From Nelumbo lutea (lineage: Eukaryota; Streptophyta; Magnoliopsida; Proteales; Nelumbonaceae): a stretch of 64,000 nt of DNA. This document shows positions 21,720-34,603 of this stretch, piece by piece. The translations under genes and the position numbers were made by a program. Under the pieces are notes generated by a model. That model was not told the DNA's origin, made no database searches, and was given only the letters and a program-made list of their open reading frames with translations. Where the stretch lies: positions 20,770,934-20,834,933 of the forward strand of contig JAKGHH010000003.1 in NCBI GenBank assembly GCA_022828595.1. Direction: 5' to 3'. Positions within the stretch are counted from its first letter, which is position 1. Every line of letters begins with the position of its first letter.

Positions 21720-24108
21720 GCCATGGGAAAACAAAGCTGTCCCCCTGACTGACGGGGAAGCAATCAACCAACCACTTATCCTCACTGGAGATGTTATTTG
21801 GCTTTAATGGGGGTTGGGTCTGGACGTCTAGTTCACAATTGGAAATGGGGGGGTTTTGGTTTCCGAGAACACTATTACAAGGATTTGTTTTTCATATTGT
21901 AAAATATATCAAACAGATTTTAAGACCTAATAGGGGAATGTATCAGTCATAAAAGGGGTGGAGTTTTTAGGCTTTAGCTCAAGTTAATAGGTTGGTTTGA
22001 ATCGATTTTTGGTCAGTGTAGTGACGCCCCAGCCCGGCCCAACCTCTTTCTTTGGCAATACTTGAAAGAGGAAACTGAATCAAGTGGTTATCTGGGTTAA
22101 TTGAGAACAATAATGGTCTTGAAATTCTTGAGCCAAGTCGCCAACTTCTTGGATTTGGAGATATAATTGGTGGCAAATCAACTTCCCTACGTACAGGATG
22201 GCTTGGATTGGCCACATCATCCATCCAAATGGCAAAAGTAAGGCATCCCATTTCCGATAATAAACCGGGTGCCCTAGTAAAATGACAAAAATACCCCTAC
22301 TTGTATTGATAAGGTTGAATACAGAGGGGTGTTATTTCTTATTTGTCCTTTAAAACATTACCTTTTGACTATTAGTTAGGTTTCTTTTGGTAGGCTTCAC
22401 AAAGTCACAAGCAAAAGAAAAAAAAAAAGGATTTCTCTTTTTAATCTGGCCGGCCTACTCAGTTGAGATTATTCTTTTTCTTTAATTTTTTGTGGGTGGG
22501 ATGCTTGATTGGTGGGTTGGTTAGATCAGTGATTGCCGCCTTAGGCTCATATATATGCTAATATTTTGATTATTTTTTTATTTTGGGGAATGAGTAACAG
22601 ATGACAACAAATATGGTTCCAATCTTAATAATGAAGCCTCATGGTTTAGTTTGGGGTCGCTCATGATGAGACAATAAAATTGGGGGGGGGGGGGGGAATT
22701 GGGACCATGGAATGGAAGCATCAGAATTCAGAACATGAGCAATATTCATCGAATATCTTCCATTAATGCCGTAAAGCGTTTCCCAGTATGGATAACTTTC
22801 CTTTCAAACGGAAGCATCCTGAGATGGTGTGTCGCTGCCTGACTACTTCTCTGTGGACTGTGCTTCACGGTTGATGACGATTGCATGGGGGGGGGAGGCA
22901 TTCAGCTTTTGAGCGTAGCCCCAAAATTCGATTTGTCACCGTCCATGAGAATAGTCACAAGTGAATGTGAAAGGAGGAACCCCGTTTACCATATGAGCAA
23001 CCAGATATGGAATTGCCCCAGACCCAGGAATCTTTTCACTTGGCAGCAACTTAACGCGGTTGCCCACATCAATGACTTTTTACACCATCCCCATCCTGTG
23101 TTCAGTGTTCATTCATTCAGTAAGTGACTAAGTTCAATTCAACAGCCTTTACATCAACAAGGTGGTTTTTTGATAAGTGCTGATCAAATAGGTGCTTGAA
23201 GTGAAATGAAGTAAAAAATAGTCAGTAACTAAATATAGAAGTTCACTATCTAATGGATATATGACTTGGATTGATATATAGAACAGATCAACTAGAAAAG
23301 AAACTGGGGAGAGAGAGAGATAGAGATCTGTCTACTTGTCTAGAAAATCTTTTACCCGAAATAATAATGGCTTAAGGTCAAAGGCCTGCTAACAATGTCT
23401 TGAGCTCCATTCATTTTGGAAATTATAGAACAAAGCAAGATCAGAAGGACTCTAACCAATTTAGAGTCATAAAACAAGATAAGGGTACACAAATAAACAA
23501 ACAGAAAGCGATGGAGAATGGTCTATGAAGACAACCAAGTGTTTGCTATCTTGTACTAGATGGAAGTGGCAATGATGATCGACCAAGTTGAGCCAGATTT
23601 TAACTGGGTTGAAACTGTAGGGTCAAATCCCTTCTGGAATGAACGAAAGTGTCAACTTAAGCCAGATGCAGATAGAGAATGTACGTCAATACTCAAAAGC
23701 TAATAGAATAAAAAACCTAGTTCCATACTTCCATGCCTCATGTATAGAGAGAGACCTGCCAAGTGCCAACCAAACCCCATAAACGAGTTGACCCAGTTTA
23801 GGTGGATTTGTGGCTGGGACCAATAGTTACATCCTTCATAACTTTTAGCAGTATGTGTCAGAGAGCGGGTTCATTAATAATCCAAGTCTGAAATGTTTGA
23901 CATATTGCTAGGAAGGAATATTGGAATAACCATGAAAACAGGGATGCCCAGATGACCACCGGGTGACATGTCAAATGAGCTCCAAGCTCGACATGTGGCC
24001 TTATATGGTAAATATCTACATCATAAAAGCAACAGCATCAGCATCCACCAGAGCCAGAGTGGGCAAGAACTACACAACTAACTAGGAGGGAGATGATGAA
24101 TGATGTTA

Positions 24109-24155
<47 letters not shown>

Positions 24156-26330
24156 GTAATAAAGTAATACATGTCCCTTAAAGATGACTATGATGGGTTA
24201 GGGTATTGAGCATTTCTAGCTACTTCAATAATGGGATCGATACAGTACAAAGAATCATGTCATTAATTCAGGGAAGGCTAGCTTAAAGCAGTTCAATGCG
24301 CCTGAAAATTTGAAAGAGTGGTTGCTTAATTTTTATGTGACTCGAGAGCGGTAAGCTAGTAGAGCTGGCTTAAGTTGACAGCTAATAGCGACGTTCTTAG
24401 GAGCTCCATTCGTTTTCAATGGATCATGGAATGAGATCAGAAGGTTTGCCTTGCCACTAATCATCCTACGCAAAGCAAGATTATTCTCAAAAGACATGGT
24501 TCTGCATCAATAAACAAATCGAAAGGAACCTGGCATGGAATGAACTCTAGGAGACATGCAAAGGTTGCTATCTTGGCACTAGGTAGAGAGTATGGGGTAT
24601 CAACAATTTAGGTCGGAAAATGCCCAACCTGGAATGTGATTTAAACTCATTAATTTGAGAGATAGTAACTTAGACCTGATGATCAGGTCAGTTCACACAA
24701 AATAATCTGGTCTGATCCATGATGGGTCAATCTGGATTAGCCTGAATATATATATATATATATATATATCCAGGCATACCACAAATCAGGCTGAAACTAA
24801 ATTTGGATTTGGGATTATATTTATCAATAAACCCAATTCAGTTTTCAGATTGGAACTGAATTGAGTTGATTTTATCAATCCAAACCTGGAAGATGCCAGG
24901 TGAGTTTAGTGGATTGATGGGTCAAGACTGAGGGCAGAGATGGGCACTTGCACAATGGCACATCGCCACAGAATAATAAGTGAACGATGATAACTCAATA
25001 ATCAAGAATGGTCTCCGCTTCGCATGTAAAAGGTGTAGGAGTTGAAAATGTAGCAATGTACCATAAATTAGGCATAATGGGTCTAGGCCATGTGCATCAC
25101 AGCAAGGGAAACAGTAACAAAAGCAATGACAGCAGCATATGAAACAATGGAGAGAGCGAGAGAGAGAGAGAGAGGAAGAAAAATGTTAAATGCAGAATTA
25201 AAATCCGAATAAACAATTAATCATATACCCATTTCCTGAAATGCGTAAAGGACTTCGTTAGTGGTTGAGGACCTTCTTGCAAGTACGCAAGAACATTTAT
25301 ATAATCATGCGTGCAAATTCGAATCACTCAACAAGGCACCCACCAACCACTATAAAAATTTAAAAAGAGAACAAAGATGAAAGATTATCGAGACACGACA
25401 AAGATAGAAAAGGTTAAACGAGACACATAATACTAGTTAATAACCCATGCCAAAAAAATAGTAGTTAATAAACCCATAAACTTTAAAAGCTGAAACCTTT
25501 TGGTGTAGCAAACAGATTTTTAAAATTGAAGAATAAGTTACAAGGCAAAAAGATGGAAATGGTGTGTGTGAGATGATGAGCTTATCCTCTATCACCCAAT
25601 CACTTCACAACTCATGACCTCACCAAGAGTGGAAAAGTTGATTTTAGTGGGCTGAAGGGGATACAAAGCCCACATGGTAGTACAAGTGAGGGTACCACGA
25701 ACTTCAAAATTCAGCCCCTTCATCGCCGTCCATCATCATCCATCATCATCCATCCCATGATAGGTGATGTGAAGGGTCCATAGTAATGACATAGAGCTAT
25801 AGTCTGCACACATACATACACAGAGATTTCATTTAGCTTCTTCTTTCTTTCTTTTGAGTTGAAGGCGGTTCAATCCAGTGGCAAGGTGGTGCCCGGCAGC
25901 CATGCGCGACTTTTAGAGGGACCCACTTATATTATCTACCTATCCTGCAACCGTGGCTCTCGGTTCTCTGCTTACTTCTGTTGGATAGAAAAGGATAACC
26001 GTTAAGTCGAATCCTCCTCCGTACCTAGCCGAGGCGTCATTCAAAGGGCACCGTGTTCCTCCTTCCCTCAGCAATATCTTTCTCTTCACCACCCTCCTTT
26101 GGATGAGAAAGAAAGAAATGGTGAATTTTCAAATTCCCCCACCTCACAATTTTTTATCTATTTGTACAATTGGGAATAGTGACCAGTGGTGGAACCTAAT
26201 ACAATACAAGAGAGTATACTATTATAAGTAGGGGTTTTGAATAATAAAATTAGGAAACAAATAAAAATTTGTAAGGTAAGGTCAAGTAAAGTAAATACTG
26301 ATAAAAAAAAAGTGAGGTACAGTAAAGATT
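21720..26330. other. Long intergenic stretch, no gene recognised
   Basis: Contains a run of 15 G (22682-22696), TA runs near 24119-24145 and 24747-24769, a GA run near 25150, a CATCATCC repeat near 25733, and GGTCTGATCC/GGGTCAATC-type fold-back words near 24690-24900. No domain-bearing open frame was seen on either strand. Confidence 0.6.
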
Positions 26331-26335
26331 TCTCA

Positions 26336-26352
26336 AAAGAAAAGGCTCTAAT
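26336..26352 (+). repeat. 17-bp target-site duplication of LINE, left copy
   Basis: AAAGAAAAGGCTCTAAT, identical to 32813-32829. The bases outside the pair differ on both sides. Confidence 0.95.
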
Positions 26353-26472
26353 GGCAGAGTGGGATCCCTCCCATCTAAAATTTTAGGGCTGCCCTTAGGT
26401 GCTACTGCAAATCTAAAGAAATTTGGAACCCAATGATCAAAAGAGTAAAGTCTAAGCTGATCAATTACTAGT

Positions 26473-28104
26473 GTGACTGCCATACTAGGAGAGGGGATGG
26501 GAGAGGAGAGGAAGTACAAGCTGGCGGGGAAATGGAGACTGGAGTTGTTCATTGAAGCCAAATCTTTCCTGTTTGAGCAAGGAAGGACAAAGGGGAAGGC
26601 TCACTTGAAAATCAGAGAAGGGAGCAGGGCGATGATTCTCCTACCAAAGGAGGCCTATGTGTCATTGAAAGGTTTTGTAGATGGAACTGTTAATTCCTTA
26701 CGGGAAGAAGGTTGGAGAAACTCGCTAACCTGTGAGAACAAGAGGTTCGAATCTATGCTAAAAAGGAATGGAAAATGGTGGTTCATAATGGTTACCGAAC
26801 TCTTTGGTATTAACAAAAGGCAAGTGTTGTGTATTCTAGAAGGCCTGAAGCGGAGAGGGTGGGATTCCTTCGCTTTTAACCTTCAAGCTTTTCTCTTGGA
26901 GGTTGAAGGGAGAGTGGAAGAAACCCCTGGCTTGAAGGATTGTCATCTTTCTGCCCTGTGTAATCAGGTGCCCTGCTTTAAACATTACCCTGAAGTTTTG
27001 GTGTCCAGCTCGACTGCCCTTCGATGAGTAGCTTTGGAAGTAGGGAGTGGGAGCTGGGAGAAGAGAGTGGTCCTAGTGGCAGACCAGGTGATAGGAGATT
27101 GGACGAAAGTTTTAGAAGTAACTGCAGAGAGGTTGGGATTAGATGAATATGTAATGCTGCTACCTTTTGCTGAAAAGAAAGCTTTATTAGATATTGAAGA
27201 TAAGAAACTGATCTTCAGTACTTTCCTTGTAGAAGGAAGTTTGATTCAGGCCCAGATTTGGGCTCCAAATTGTAACGAAGTTGAATCTAGAGCTGACAGC
27301 TTCTTGATTAAACTTCTCGGTCTTCCTTTCAACCTTTGGAATGATAAAATACTGAGGAAATTTGTTAGAGTATTGGGTGGAGTTCTGTTGGAGGTTAACT
27401 TAAGAAACTTGAGAGCTGTGGAACTTAAGGTTGCAAGGATCAAGCCGAAGAACTTGTACAAGGTCTGGTTAGCTTCAGAAGATGAAGCCTTGCTTTGGAA
27501 AAGACAAACAGAGGTTGAAGGAACTGACGAGCTTGCAGGTTGGTGTACACGTGGCCTTCAGGGGCTAGTGGGAAAGCCTAGCGCGTGTGGGCGAAATACA
27601 AAGGAAGGGGAACAGTTGCAGGGGTGCCCCAAGTCTCGAAGCTTTCCCTTTAAGGCTTCTAATTCAAATTTTTTTGAAGATGAGTTGTTTAAAGAGGGCG
27701 GCCCGTCCTATGCTGACGTGGCTAAAATGGGAAAGAGTCGTTTGTGTTCAAAGTCTTTCTCTGAACCGGCTTTAAAGAAGGTTGGGTCGGACGAGTCAGT
27801 GGGTGAGCCTTCACTTGGTTTTAAAAGCCCATGTGACAACTTAAGCCATCACGTGGGGCGGGGCAGGCTTGGGGAGATAATAGATGGCAACATTCATCTA
27901 TCATTGTCTAGGTCTCGCCCTCTCGACTGTGGAGGGGCTAAGTTGGCAAGCAAAGTAGAAGGACATGTCCTCTGTGTTGGGTCCGATGGAGTGCCGGCGA
28001 CATGCAACTCAACACTTTTGATTGCCCAAACCCACGCTATTCGAGAGGTAGTACAGAAGAGAAGAGGCCGACCAAGATTGGTTAATTTGCGGCTCCGATT
28101 CTGA
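26473..28104 (+). pseudogene. LINE ORF1 (DUF4283-like gag), one in-frame stop
   Basis: One continuous frame of about 543 codons, broken only by TGA at 27025-27027 between two long open halves. The second half contains LLGLPFNLWNDKILRKF followed by LGGVLLEV and ARIK, the usual core of plant LINE ORF1 nucleic-acid-binding domains of DUF4283 type. No CCHC zinc knuckle was seen. The stop follows a CGA codon and could be a C-to-T change of another CGA. ORF1 proteins coat LINE RNA and accompany it to the target. Confidence 0.8.
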
Positions 28105-28844
28105 ATATGATGAAAGTTCGGAAGCCAGTGGGAGTTTAGGCAGTGCGGCAGATGAAGCTCTTTCTAAAGTTCAAAACAATGATCCTTTTAGCCTGGATAG
28201 TTTGTTCTTAGGGGATTCGATGGGGGAGGGAAAGGAGGGGGAGGTGCGGGTGAATGATCTTAACCCAATTCTGGCTTAGCCCCCCTTAGTTCTAGTGCTT
28301 TGCAAGAGGCTGAAAAGGAGGTAGCTCGGGTCTTCTCAGAGTCGAACAAGGGTACCTCACAGAGAGGTGCATACTTAGGTAAAGCCACAATGTGTCTACA
28401 GGGGGGGGGAAGTGGGTGAGGAAACTTGTAGAGAGACAATAATATGGGAAATCTTAGAAAGCCTTTTGGGTGAAGTGGAAAGGAAGGAATTGCAGAGAGG
28501 GAGCTGGAGGGGACATAAAGGGCTGTAGTTGGAGGTAATTTAAGAAGGAACAAGAAGTTTCCTAGGAGTGAGGGGAGTGGATCTTTAGAAAAAGAGGAAA
28601 CTAATGGGGAAGAGTTAGTTGCAGAGTTTGTGAAAAAGTTGGGGTGCAAGCTGAAGAACCCGAATGATCTAAAAGCCTACATGCAAAAGAAAGAGGACAG
28701 CAAGTTGAAGTTTAGAAGGCTAAGTGAAGTGGAGAAGTTAAAAAAAAGATATTGAGGGGGACAAGAAGTTTGAAGTGAAAGGGATTAGAAGAAAATGGTC
28801 TAAATAGATCTTGGAGGAATTAGGGTTAAGGCTAAGAGTTTCCA

Positions 28845-29720
28845 ATGAGAATCCTAAGTTAGAATGTGAGGGGGTTGGGCAGCATTAGGAAGAGAGCAAC
28901 AATTAAAGAGGTAATTAAGAAGTTTAATCCAGATGTGATAATGATTCAGGAGTCAACAAGAATGGATTTTGATTGCAGATGGGCAAGGAGTGTGTGGAGT
29001 TCTAAGGGTATAAAGTGGGTGGCTGCTCCTTCGTGGGGTTCCTCAGGAGGGATTGTGATCATGTGAAAAGAAGAGATACTCATAGGTGTGGAGGAGCTAA
29101 TTGGAGATCATTATGTCTCCCTAAAGTTCAGATAAGTGGACGATGGATATGAATGGGTACTAACAAGTGTGTATGGCCCCAATGACTATAGGTAGAAGAA
29201 GAAATAATGGGAAGATCTGAGTGACATTAGAGGCCTCTAGGATGGACCTTGGTGTGTGGAAGGGGATTTTAATGTAGTGAGATTTACGGAGGAAACCAAC
29301 AACCCCAGACAGAGAGTGACAACAAGTATGAGGAAGTTCAACCAATTTGTGGACTCTTTTAAACTCAAAGAACATCATTTCCTAAATAATAAATTCACTT
29401 GGTCCAACCTTTAATCAAGGCCAATTTGCTCTAAGTTGGACAGATTTTTGTTCTCAACAGATTGGGAGGAACATTGGGGCAATATTACTTCTAGGGCTCT
29501 CCCTAGGCTTACTTCATACCACTAGCCTATAGTGTTGGTCAAGGAGGAAATAAGAGGAGTAGGGCCTACCCCTTTCAAGTTTAAAAATTTGTGGTTGACT
29601 CATCCGGGTTTCATTGAGGAGATCAGAGAGTGGTGGGAGCAAGCTAATCCAGTAGTTGATTGGGAGGGAATGATGTTCCACAAGAAACTCCAATACTTAA
29701 AATCTCAATTAAATGAGTGG
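28845..29720 (+). pseudogene. LINE ORF2 endonuclease (APE-type), degraded
   Basis: Begins MRILS, then TAG where plant LINEs have the W of the WNVRG motif, then NVRGLGS. Further landmarks are NPDVIMIQE (catalytic E), SVYGPND and EGDFNVV (catalytic D and N), FTWSN and a C-terminal RPICSKLDR-like stretch. At least six in-frame stops (TAG or TAA, often in place of W or Q) interrupt it. It would have nicked DNA at the insertion site. Confidence 0.8.
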
Positions 29721-29954
29721 AATAAGCTTGAGTTTTGAAGATTAGAAGAGAGAAAACAAATTCTGGTGGAGCAAATCGAGGATTTGGACCTGAAGGAAGA
29801 GAGAGGCCCCTTTGGAGAGGAATGAATGAAGTTGAGATGGGTTTTGAGGAAGCAGATGTAGGACATCCTAGTTAAGGAGGAAATCAGTTGGAGGCAAAAA
29901 TCTAGGTGTAAGTGGCTAAAGGAGGGAGACAGAAACACAAGATTTTTCCATTTA

Positions 29955-31140
29955 GTGGCAAATGGAAGGAGAAAGAAGAATTTCATCTCTAATTTGGAAG
30001 TTGATGGAGCAATTCTGTCCCACCCGACTGAAATTGCAGAGGCTCTAGTAAACCACTTCAAATCTATTTTTAGAAGGCATATGAATGAGAGAGTGTGGTT
30101 GGAGGGTTTGGATAGACCGACTCTAAGTGCTGAAAAGAGAGAGTGGTTAGAAAAAAGGTTTGATATGGAGGAGGTAAATGAAGTAGTATTCTCTATGGAT
30201 AGGACAAAAGCTCTAGGTCCAGATGGGTTCACAATGGCCTTTTACCAAGATTGTTGGGATATTTTGGAGAATGATCTTAGATTGATTTTTAAGGAGTTCC
30301 ATAGGAGGGGTGCAATAAACCCGGGCTTGAACTCAACTTTCATTGCCTTAGTCCCAAAGAAGAAATATGCTTCTCAACCCAAGGATTTTAGGCCTATTAG
30401 TCTGGTGACTAGCTTGTACAAAATCATTGCAAAGGTGTTGTCTCTCAGGATAAAGAAGGTACTCCCCTCTATTATTGCACTCAACCAAGGTACTTTTGTG
30501 GCGGGAAGACAGATCACCGATCAGATACTCATTGCAAATGAGAGCTTGGAGAGATTTAGGAAGTCAAAGAAGAAGGGAGGGGTTTGCAAACTGGACTTGC
30601 CATTATTCTATCCTGGTGAACGAGACTGTGGTTGACTTCTTTCCTGCGTTGAGAGGTCTAAGACAAGGAGATCCTCTTTCCCCTTTTCTTTTCACACTGA
30701 TTGTTGATGTGCTTGGGCGATTGATCCATAGAGCAAACTCGAGGAATTTGATAAGAGGGTGGAGAGTAGGAAGGGAGGAGGTTCCCTTAACTCTTCTATA
30801 GTTTGCAGATGATCCATAGAGCAGACTCAAGGAATTTGATATTAGGGCCTCCCTTTAGGAGATAATCCTAAGAGTGTAGTTTTTGGGCTCCGATAGTGAA
30901 GAGGTTTGAGAAGAGGCTAGCGGCCTGGAAGAGAAATTATCTTTCTTTAGGTGGAAGAGTCTCTCTCATTAGGTCTACCCTAACTGACCTACCTATTTAC
31001 TATCTTTTAGTGTTTAAGATCCCCTCAAAGGTTTCAATTCTTTTGGAAAAATTAATAAGGAACTTTTTCTGAGAGCCTGGAGAGGAGAAGAGAAATCATA
31101 GGGTGAGTTGGGAGGTGGTCTCTTGGTGTAAAAAACTATG
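29955..31140 (+). pseudogene. LINE ORF2 reverse transcriptase with two internal deletions
   Basis: The first part (29955-30600) is well preserved: KALGPDGFTMAFYQDCWDI, FIALVPKK, DFRPISLVTSLYKIIAKVL, NQGTFVAGRQITDQILIANE and CKLD. The segment after KLD, which holds the first catalytic Asp loop, is missing, and the frame changes near 30600-30608 to ILVNE...FFPALRGLRQGDPLSPFLF. FADD is present at 30802-30813 but is preceded by TAG and followed by another jump. The thumb, starting KRFEKRLAAWKRNYLSLGGR, follows directly. Two losses of roughly 100-250 bases are inferred from the usual spacing of plant LINE motifs. Confidence 0.85.
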
Positions 31141-32279
31141 AGGTCTTGGGATTGGTAATTTCAAGAAAAGGAATATGGCTCTACTGGGGAAGTGGTTGTG
31201 GAGGTTCTCTTTGGAAGGGGTAATTTGTGGACTAAGATTGTTGCTAGCATTCATGGGTTGGAAGACAATGGTTGGGATCCTGGAATCTTGGCAAGGGCTT
31301 CAACTACTTCTCCTTGGAAATCCATCCACAATCTGCTTCCAATTTTCTCCCATTGGATCAGGTATGGTCGAAATTCTCGTAACCGAATAAATTTCTGGGA
31401 ACATCTTTGGGTCGGGGATTCTCCTCTGAAAGACTAATTTCCTTCCTTGTATGCTCTTTCAGACTTGAAAAATGAACCCATATCTTTGTTCTTGGTCCCT
31501 TCAGCCTCCACTTCTAGCTTTGGATGGAACCTTGGCCTGCGTAGGGCAATTAGGGATACAGACTTTGATAGCTTGGTAAATCTGCTAGCCTCCCTTGAGG
31601 GTGTCTTCCTAAACCCTGCTAAGGAAGACACCAGATTTTGGACCCTTTTTAGCCTTGGTACATTTTCTTGTGCTTCATTCTTTGAAACCTTAACTCATCC
31701 CTCTTTTCCCTTAGGGTTGTCCTTTCCAGTTAAGGAAATTTGGAGCAGGCCTATTCCTCATCGAGTTGGTTTTTTTTGTGGAAAATTTTCTTGGAAAGAA
31801 TCAACACTTTAGACTTACTTCAGAGAAAGAGACCCAACTATTGTCTACTTTCTAATAGATGTGCTCTTTGTTGATGGGGAATCTGACTACCACCTCATGG
31901 TCTCTTGTAAGGTTGCTAAAACTATTTGGGAGTGGGTTTTCTCCCGTTTTGGGTGCTCTTGGTATCCTCTGGAGACTGCCCATTGTTTGTTTTCTCCTTT
32001 TTTTAGTTGACCTAAGAAGCGAGGGAAGACTATGTGGAGGTATATTAGGGCAGTGATTTGCTGGTCTTTGTGGGAAGAAAGAAACTCATGCATTTTTTCT
32101 GACAAGGAAAGAACATTGGAAGATTCGTTAGATCAAATCTTTTTAAGATTTGTCCACTGGGTAAAATCTTTTGAGTTGTTTTCAGATTTTCCTTTGGATG
32201 ACTTGCTAAAAAACTGGAAAGAGATTGCTTCCACTGCTAGATGCAAGAGGACTCTTTGTTCGTTCTGGTCCCCCTCCCC

Positions 32280-32670
32280 CCTCGGGCTTTATAAAGCTAA
32301 ATTTTGATGGCAACAACATAAGGAATCCAGGGCCCTCTGGGATTGGAGGAGTCTTCAGGAATGAGGAAGGGATTGTTATTGCTTTATTCTCTGGCTCTAT
32401 TGGAGAAGGTAACTCTCTTAGGGCTGAGATCCTTGTAGCATTTGAAGGTATTCGAAAAGCAAAGAAATTAAATATTAGCCACTTGATTCTGGAAGGTGAT
32501 TAGAAAGTGGTGGTTAGTTGGTTGAAGACAGAGGACAATGGTTTGTGAAACTTTAACAATGAAAAAAAAAAAACAGTTCTTATGGCTAGGTAGGGACATT
32601 GAGATTCAGTACAGCTGGACGAAGAGGAGTGCCAACTCATTTGCAGATGGGTTGGCCAAGCAAGGAGTGA
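32280..32670 (+). pseudogene. LINE C-terminal RNase H domain
   Basis: GFIKLNFDGN (first Asp), GIGGVFRNEEG, NSLRAEILVAFEGI (Glu) and LILEGD (Asp), then a TAG stop at 32502-32504. The frame continues weakly to SWTKRSANSFADGLAKQG, the final conserved block. All four acidic positions remain, but stops break the frame. It would remove RNA from the hybrid during insertion. Confidence 0.85.
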
Positions 32671-32812
32671 CTAGGGAGGCTGTTTTTTGGGCCAGTTTTT
32701 TATTTTTTTTTTGCATTCCCCGTGTTTTCTGTTTTATCTCTCCCTCTGTATCCTTATTCCTTATCTTCTCTTAATTTAATGAAGATGATGTTATTGATAA
32801 AAAAAAAAAAAG

Positions 32813-32829
32813 AAAGAAAAGGCTCTAAT
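32813..32829 (+). repeat. 17-bp target-site duplication of LINE, right copy
   Basis: Identical to 26336-26352 and directly after the poly(A) tail. Confidence 0.95.
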
Positions 32830-34290
32830 CATGAAAGTTTGCTGCAATCCAACCTTATACTGTAATACATTTGCCCCATTTATGTTTTTCCATTGAGTTG
32901 GTATGAATTCTTGGTTGAAGATTTTTTTTGTTTTTTAGAACCGAACAGGAGCAGATTGGCTAATCCCTGAACCAGGACCCAATATATGGTCCAGTTTGAT
33001 CCAGAAACCCACATGTGCATCAAGCAGTCCAATAAACTTGGCATTTGAACCATTAGAGCCTCGTTGTAGTTTATTTTGTTGTAATGATTCATATTCTCGA
33101 CTCTTTGGTCCCCTCAGGAATGTTAGTGGGAGATCCAAATCAAAGCAAACACTCCCTCCTACCCAAGAAAAGATTTACCTCAAGAACAAAATAATCACCA
33201 AAAGTTTCTAAGATTTTTGGTTGATGAGCACTAAAACCAGCTTTGCAGATTGTCTATTGTCTCACACACGCATCTACCCAACTAAGAACAGCTGGGGCTC
33301 ATATGTTGAATGCCCTCTAGAAATTATATTGAACGTGTAACACATCACCTTTCTTGTCCCCAACACATCACCTTTCCAGAGCCCAACAGAGGCTTCCATA
33401 GTGGAGAATAAGATCAGAACTTATTTAAAGCAAACACACAGAATACAGTTAGGAAGCTTAAGATATTGGCCTCATAGCTACAATATATAAAATTACAAGA
33501 TTTGGGTGGCAAGTTGCTGCCTCTCAACTTTCTTACAAATTTATCCAACTCAAGTAGGCCATCAAGGGGATTAAAAAAATCCAAACCAAATAAAGAAAGC
33601 TAGAAGCTATCGTCTGAAAACAGTGCATCTAACTTGGATATGAATAAACATGAAGTAATCCAATCCATTTCCAAAATTGATAAGTATTCAATTCGAACCA
33701 TCTTTACCACAAAAAACAAGTTGTCATTACATCAGAAAAGCTGTTAATTAATTGAAGGGAAGTCTTAGAAAAATGATAACATAGACAGGGATTTTGGGGT
33801 AATTTAGGGTAATCCTTTGTGTGATCATTCTCCTGTGATAGATTGATGGGTGTGATCATGGGTCCATTAATTTGCAGTGGTCGTTGAGTCATCATTAATA
33901 ATTTTCTAATTGTGGAAACGGAGCTCTGAGCTCGATCATCTTCAGGCTTCAATCATCTCTGAAGTCTTACTTGTACTTACGTCATAAGTTTTAGTTGGCT
34001 AAGCATGCTTCGTGCAGAGGTTGGTTGGGCTCAGGCTCACTGGAAGAGACGATATTAAAAACTCTTTTAAGATTGACTTCATCCAGATCCATATAAAATA
34101 TATATAAATAATTGATAATTCTCATCAGGTTTCTTTTTCCAAAACATTCCCCATTTCTGATTTCTACAAATAATTATTCTTCCCACCAATCCAACTTTCT
34201 TCCCACCGATGTAAGCATTATTTTTATTGGGTACCCTTGTTTATTTGATGTTAACTGATGGTACTGGTACCCCTACCCACATTCCCCATG
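32830..34290. other. Intergenic stretch upstream of the bZIP gene
   Basis: No coding domains recognised. The last 450 bases before the bZIP start are treated separately as its upstream region. Confidence 0.6.
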
Positions 34291-34300
34291 GATGCACATA

Positions 34301-34479
34301 CATGCATCTTTTGCATTCATTGCATGCATGCATGAACCCAGTTCCACCACCCACTGGACCCATTGAACATTTTCCCGAAAAGCTTAAGCTAGCTGCTAGC
34401 CAGTGTGCCATTCTCAGTTCCCACGCCTACTTATACATATGACTACATGCATACATGACATGCCATATACCCACATGCA
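34301..34479 (+). promoter_or_regulatory. Cluster of five RY motifs (CATGCA) upstream of the bZIP gene
   Basis: CATGCA occurs at 34301, 34323, 34327, 34446 and 34474, about 280-450 bases before the bZIP start. The centre reads TGCATGCATGCATG. RY motifs are bound by B3-domain factors of the ABI3/FUS3/LEC2 class in seed programmes. A regulatory role here is inference. Confidence 0.5.
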
Positions 34480-34594
34480 TGATGAAGTGCACGGCATACC
34501 TCTGGGCTGGGATGTTAGATGTCTGCTCTTTAAGAAACTCTTGGGCGCTGTTAATCTAGTTGCAGAATATGGGCCACTGATCTAACTTTTCTAC

Positions 34595-34603
34595 TTATAT
34601 AAA
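34595..34603 (+). promoter_or_regulatory. TATA box of the bZIP gene
   Basis: TTATATAAA followed by a pyrimidine-rich stretch with a plausible transcription start about 30 bases later. This gives a leader of roughly 120 bases without an upstream ATG in good context. Confidence 0.7.

Larger units (their letters stand above)
26353..32812 (+). mobile_element. LINE retrotransposon, 6.46 kb, 5'-to-3' with poly(A) and TSD
   Basis: Starts directly after the left TSD and ends in a run of 13 A (32799-32811) directly before the right TSD, the hallmark of target-primed reverse transcription. The order is ORF1 (26473-28104), endonuclease (from 28845), reverse transcriptase (about 29955-31140) and RNase H (about 32280-32670), as in plant L1-type elements with a C-terminal RNase H. 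It is not obviously 5'-truncated, but ORF1 has one stop, the endonuclease has many, and the reverse transcriptase has lost two internal segments, so it cannot be autonomous. Confidence 0.95.
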
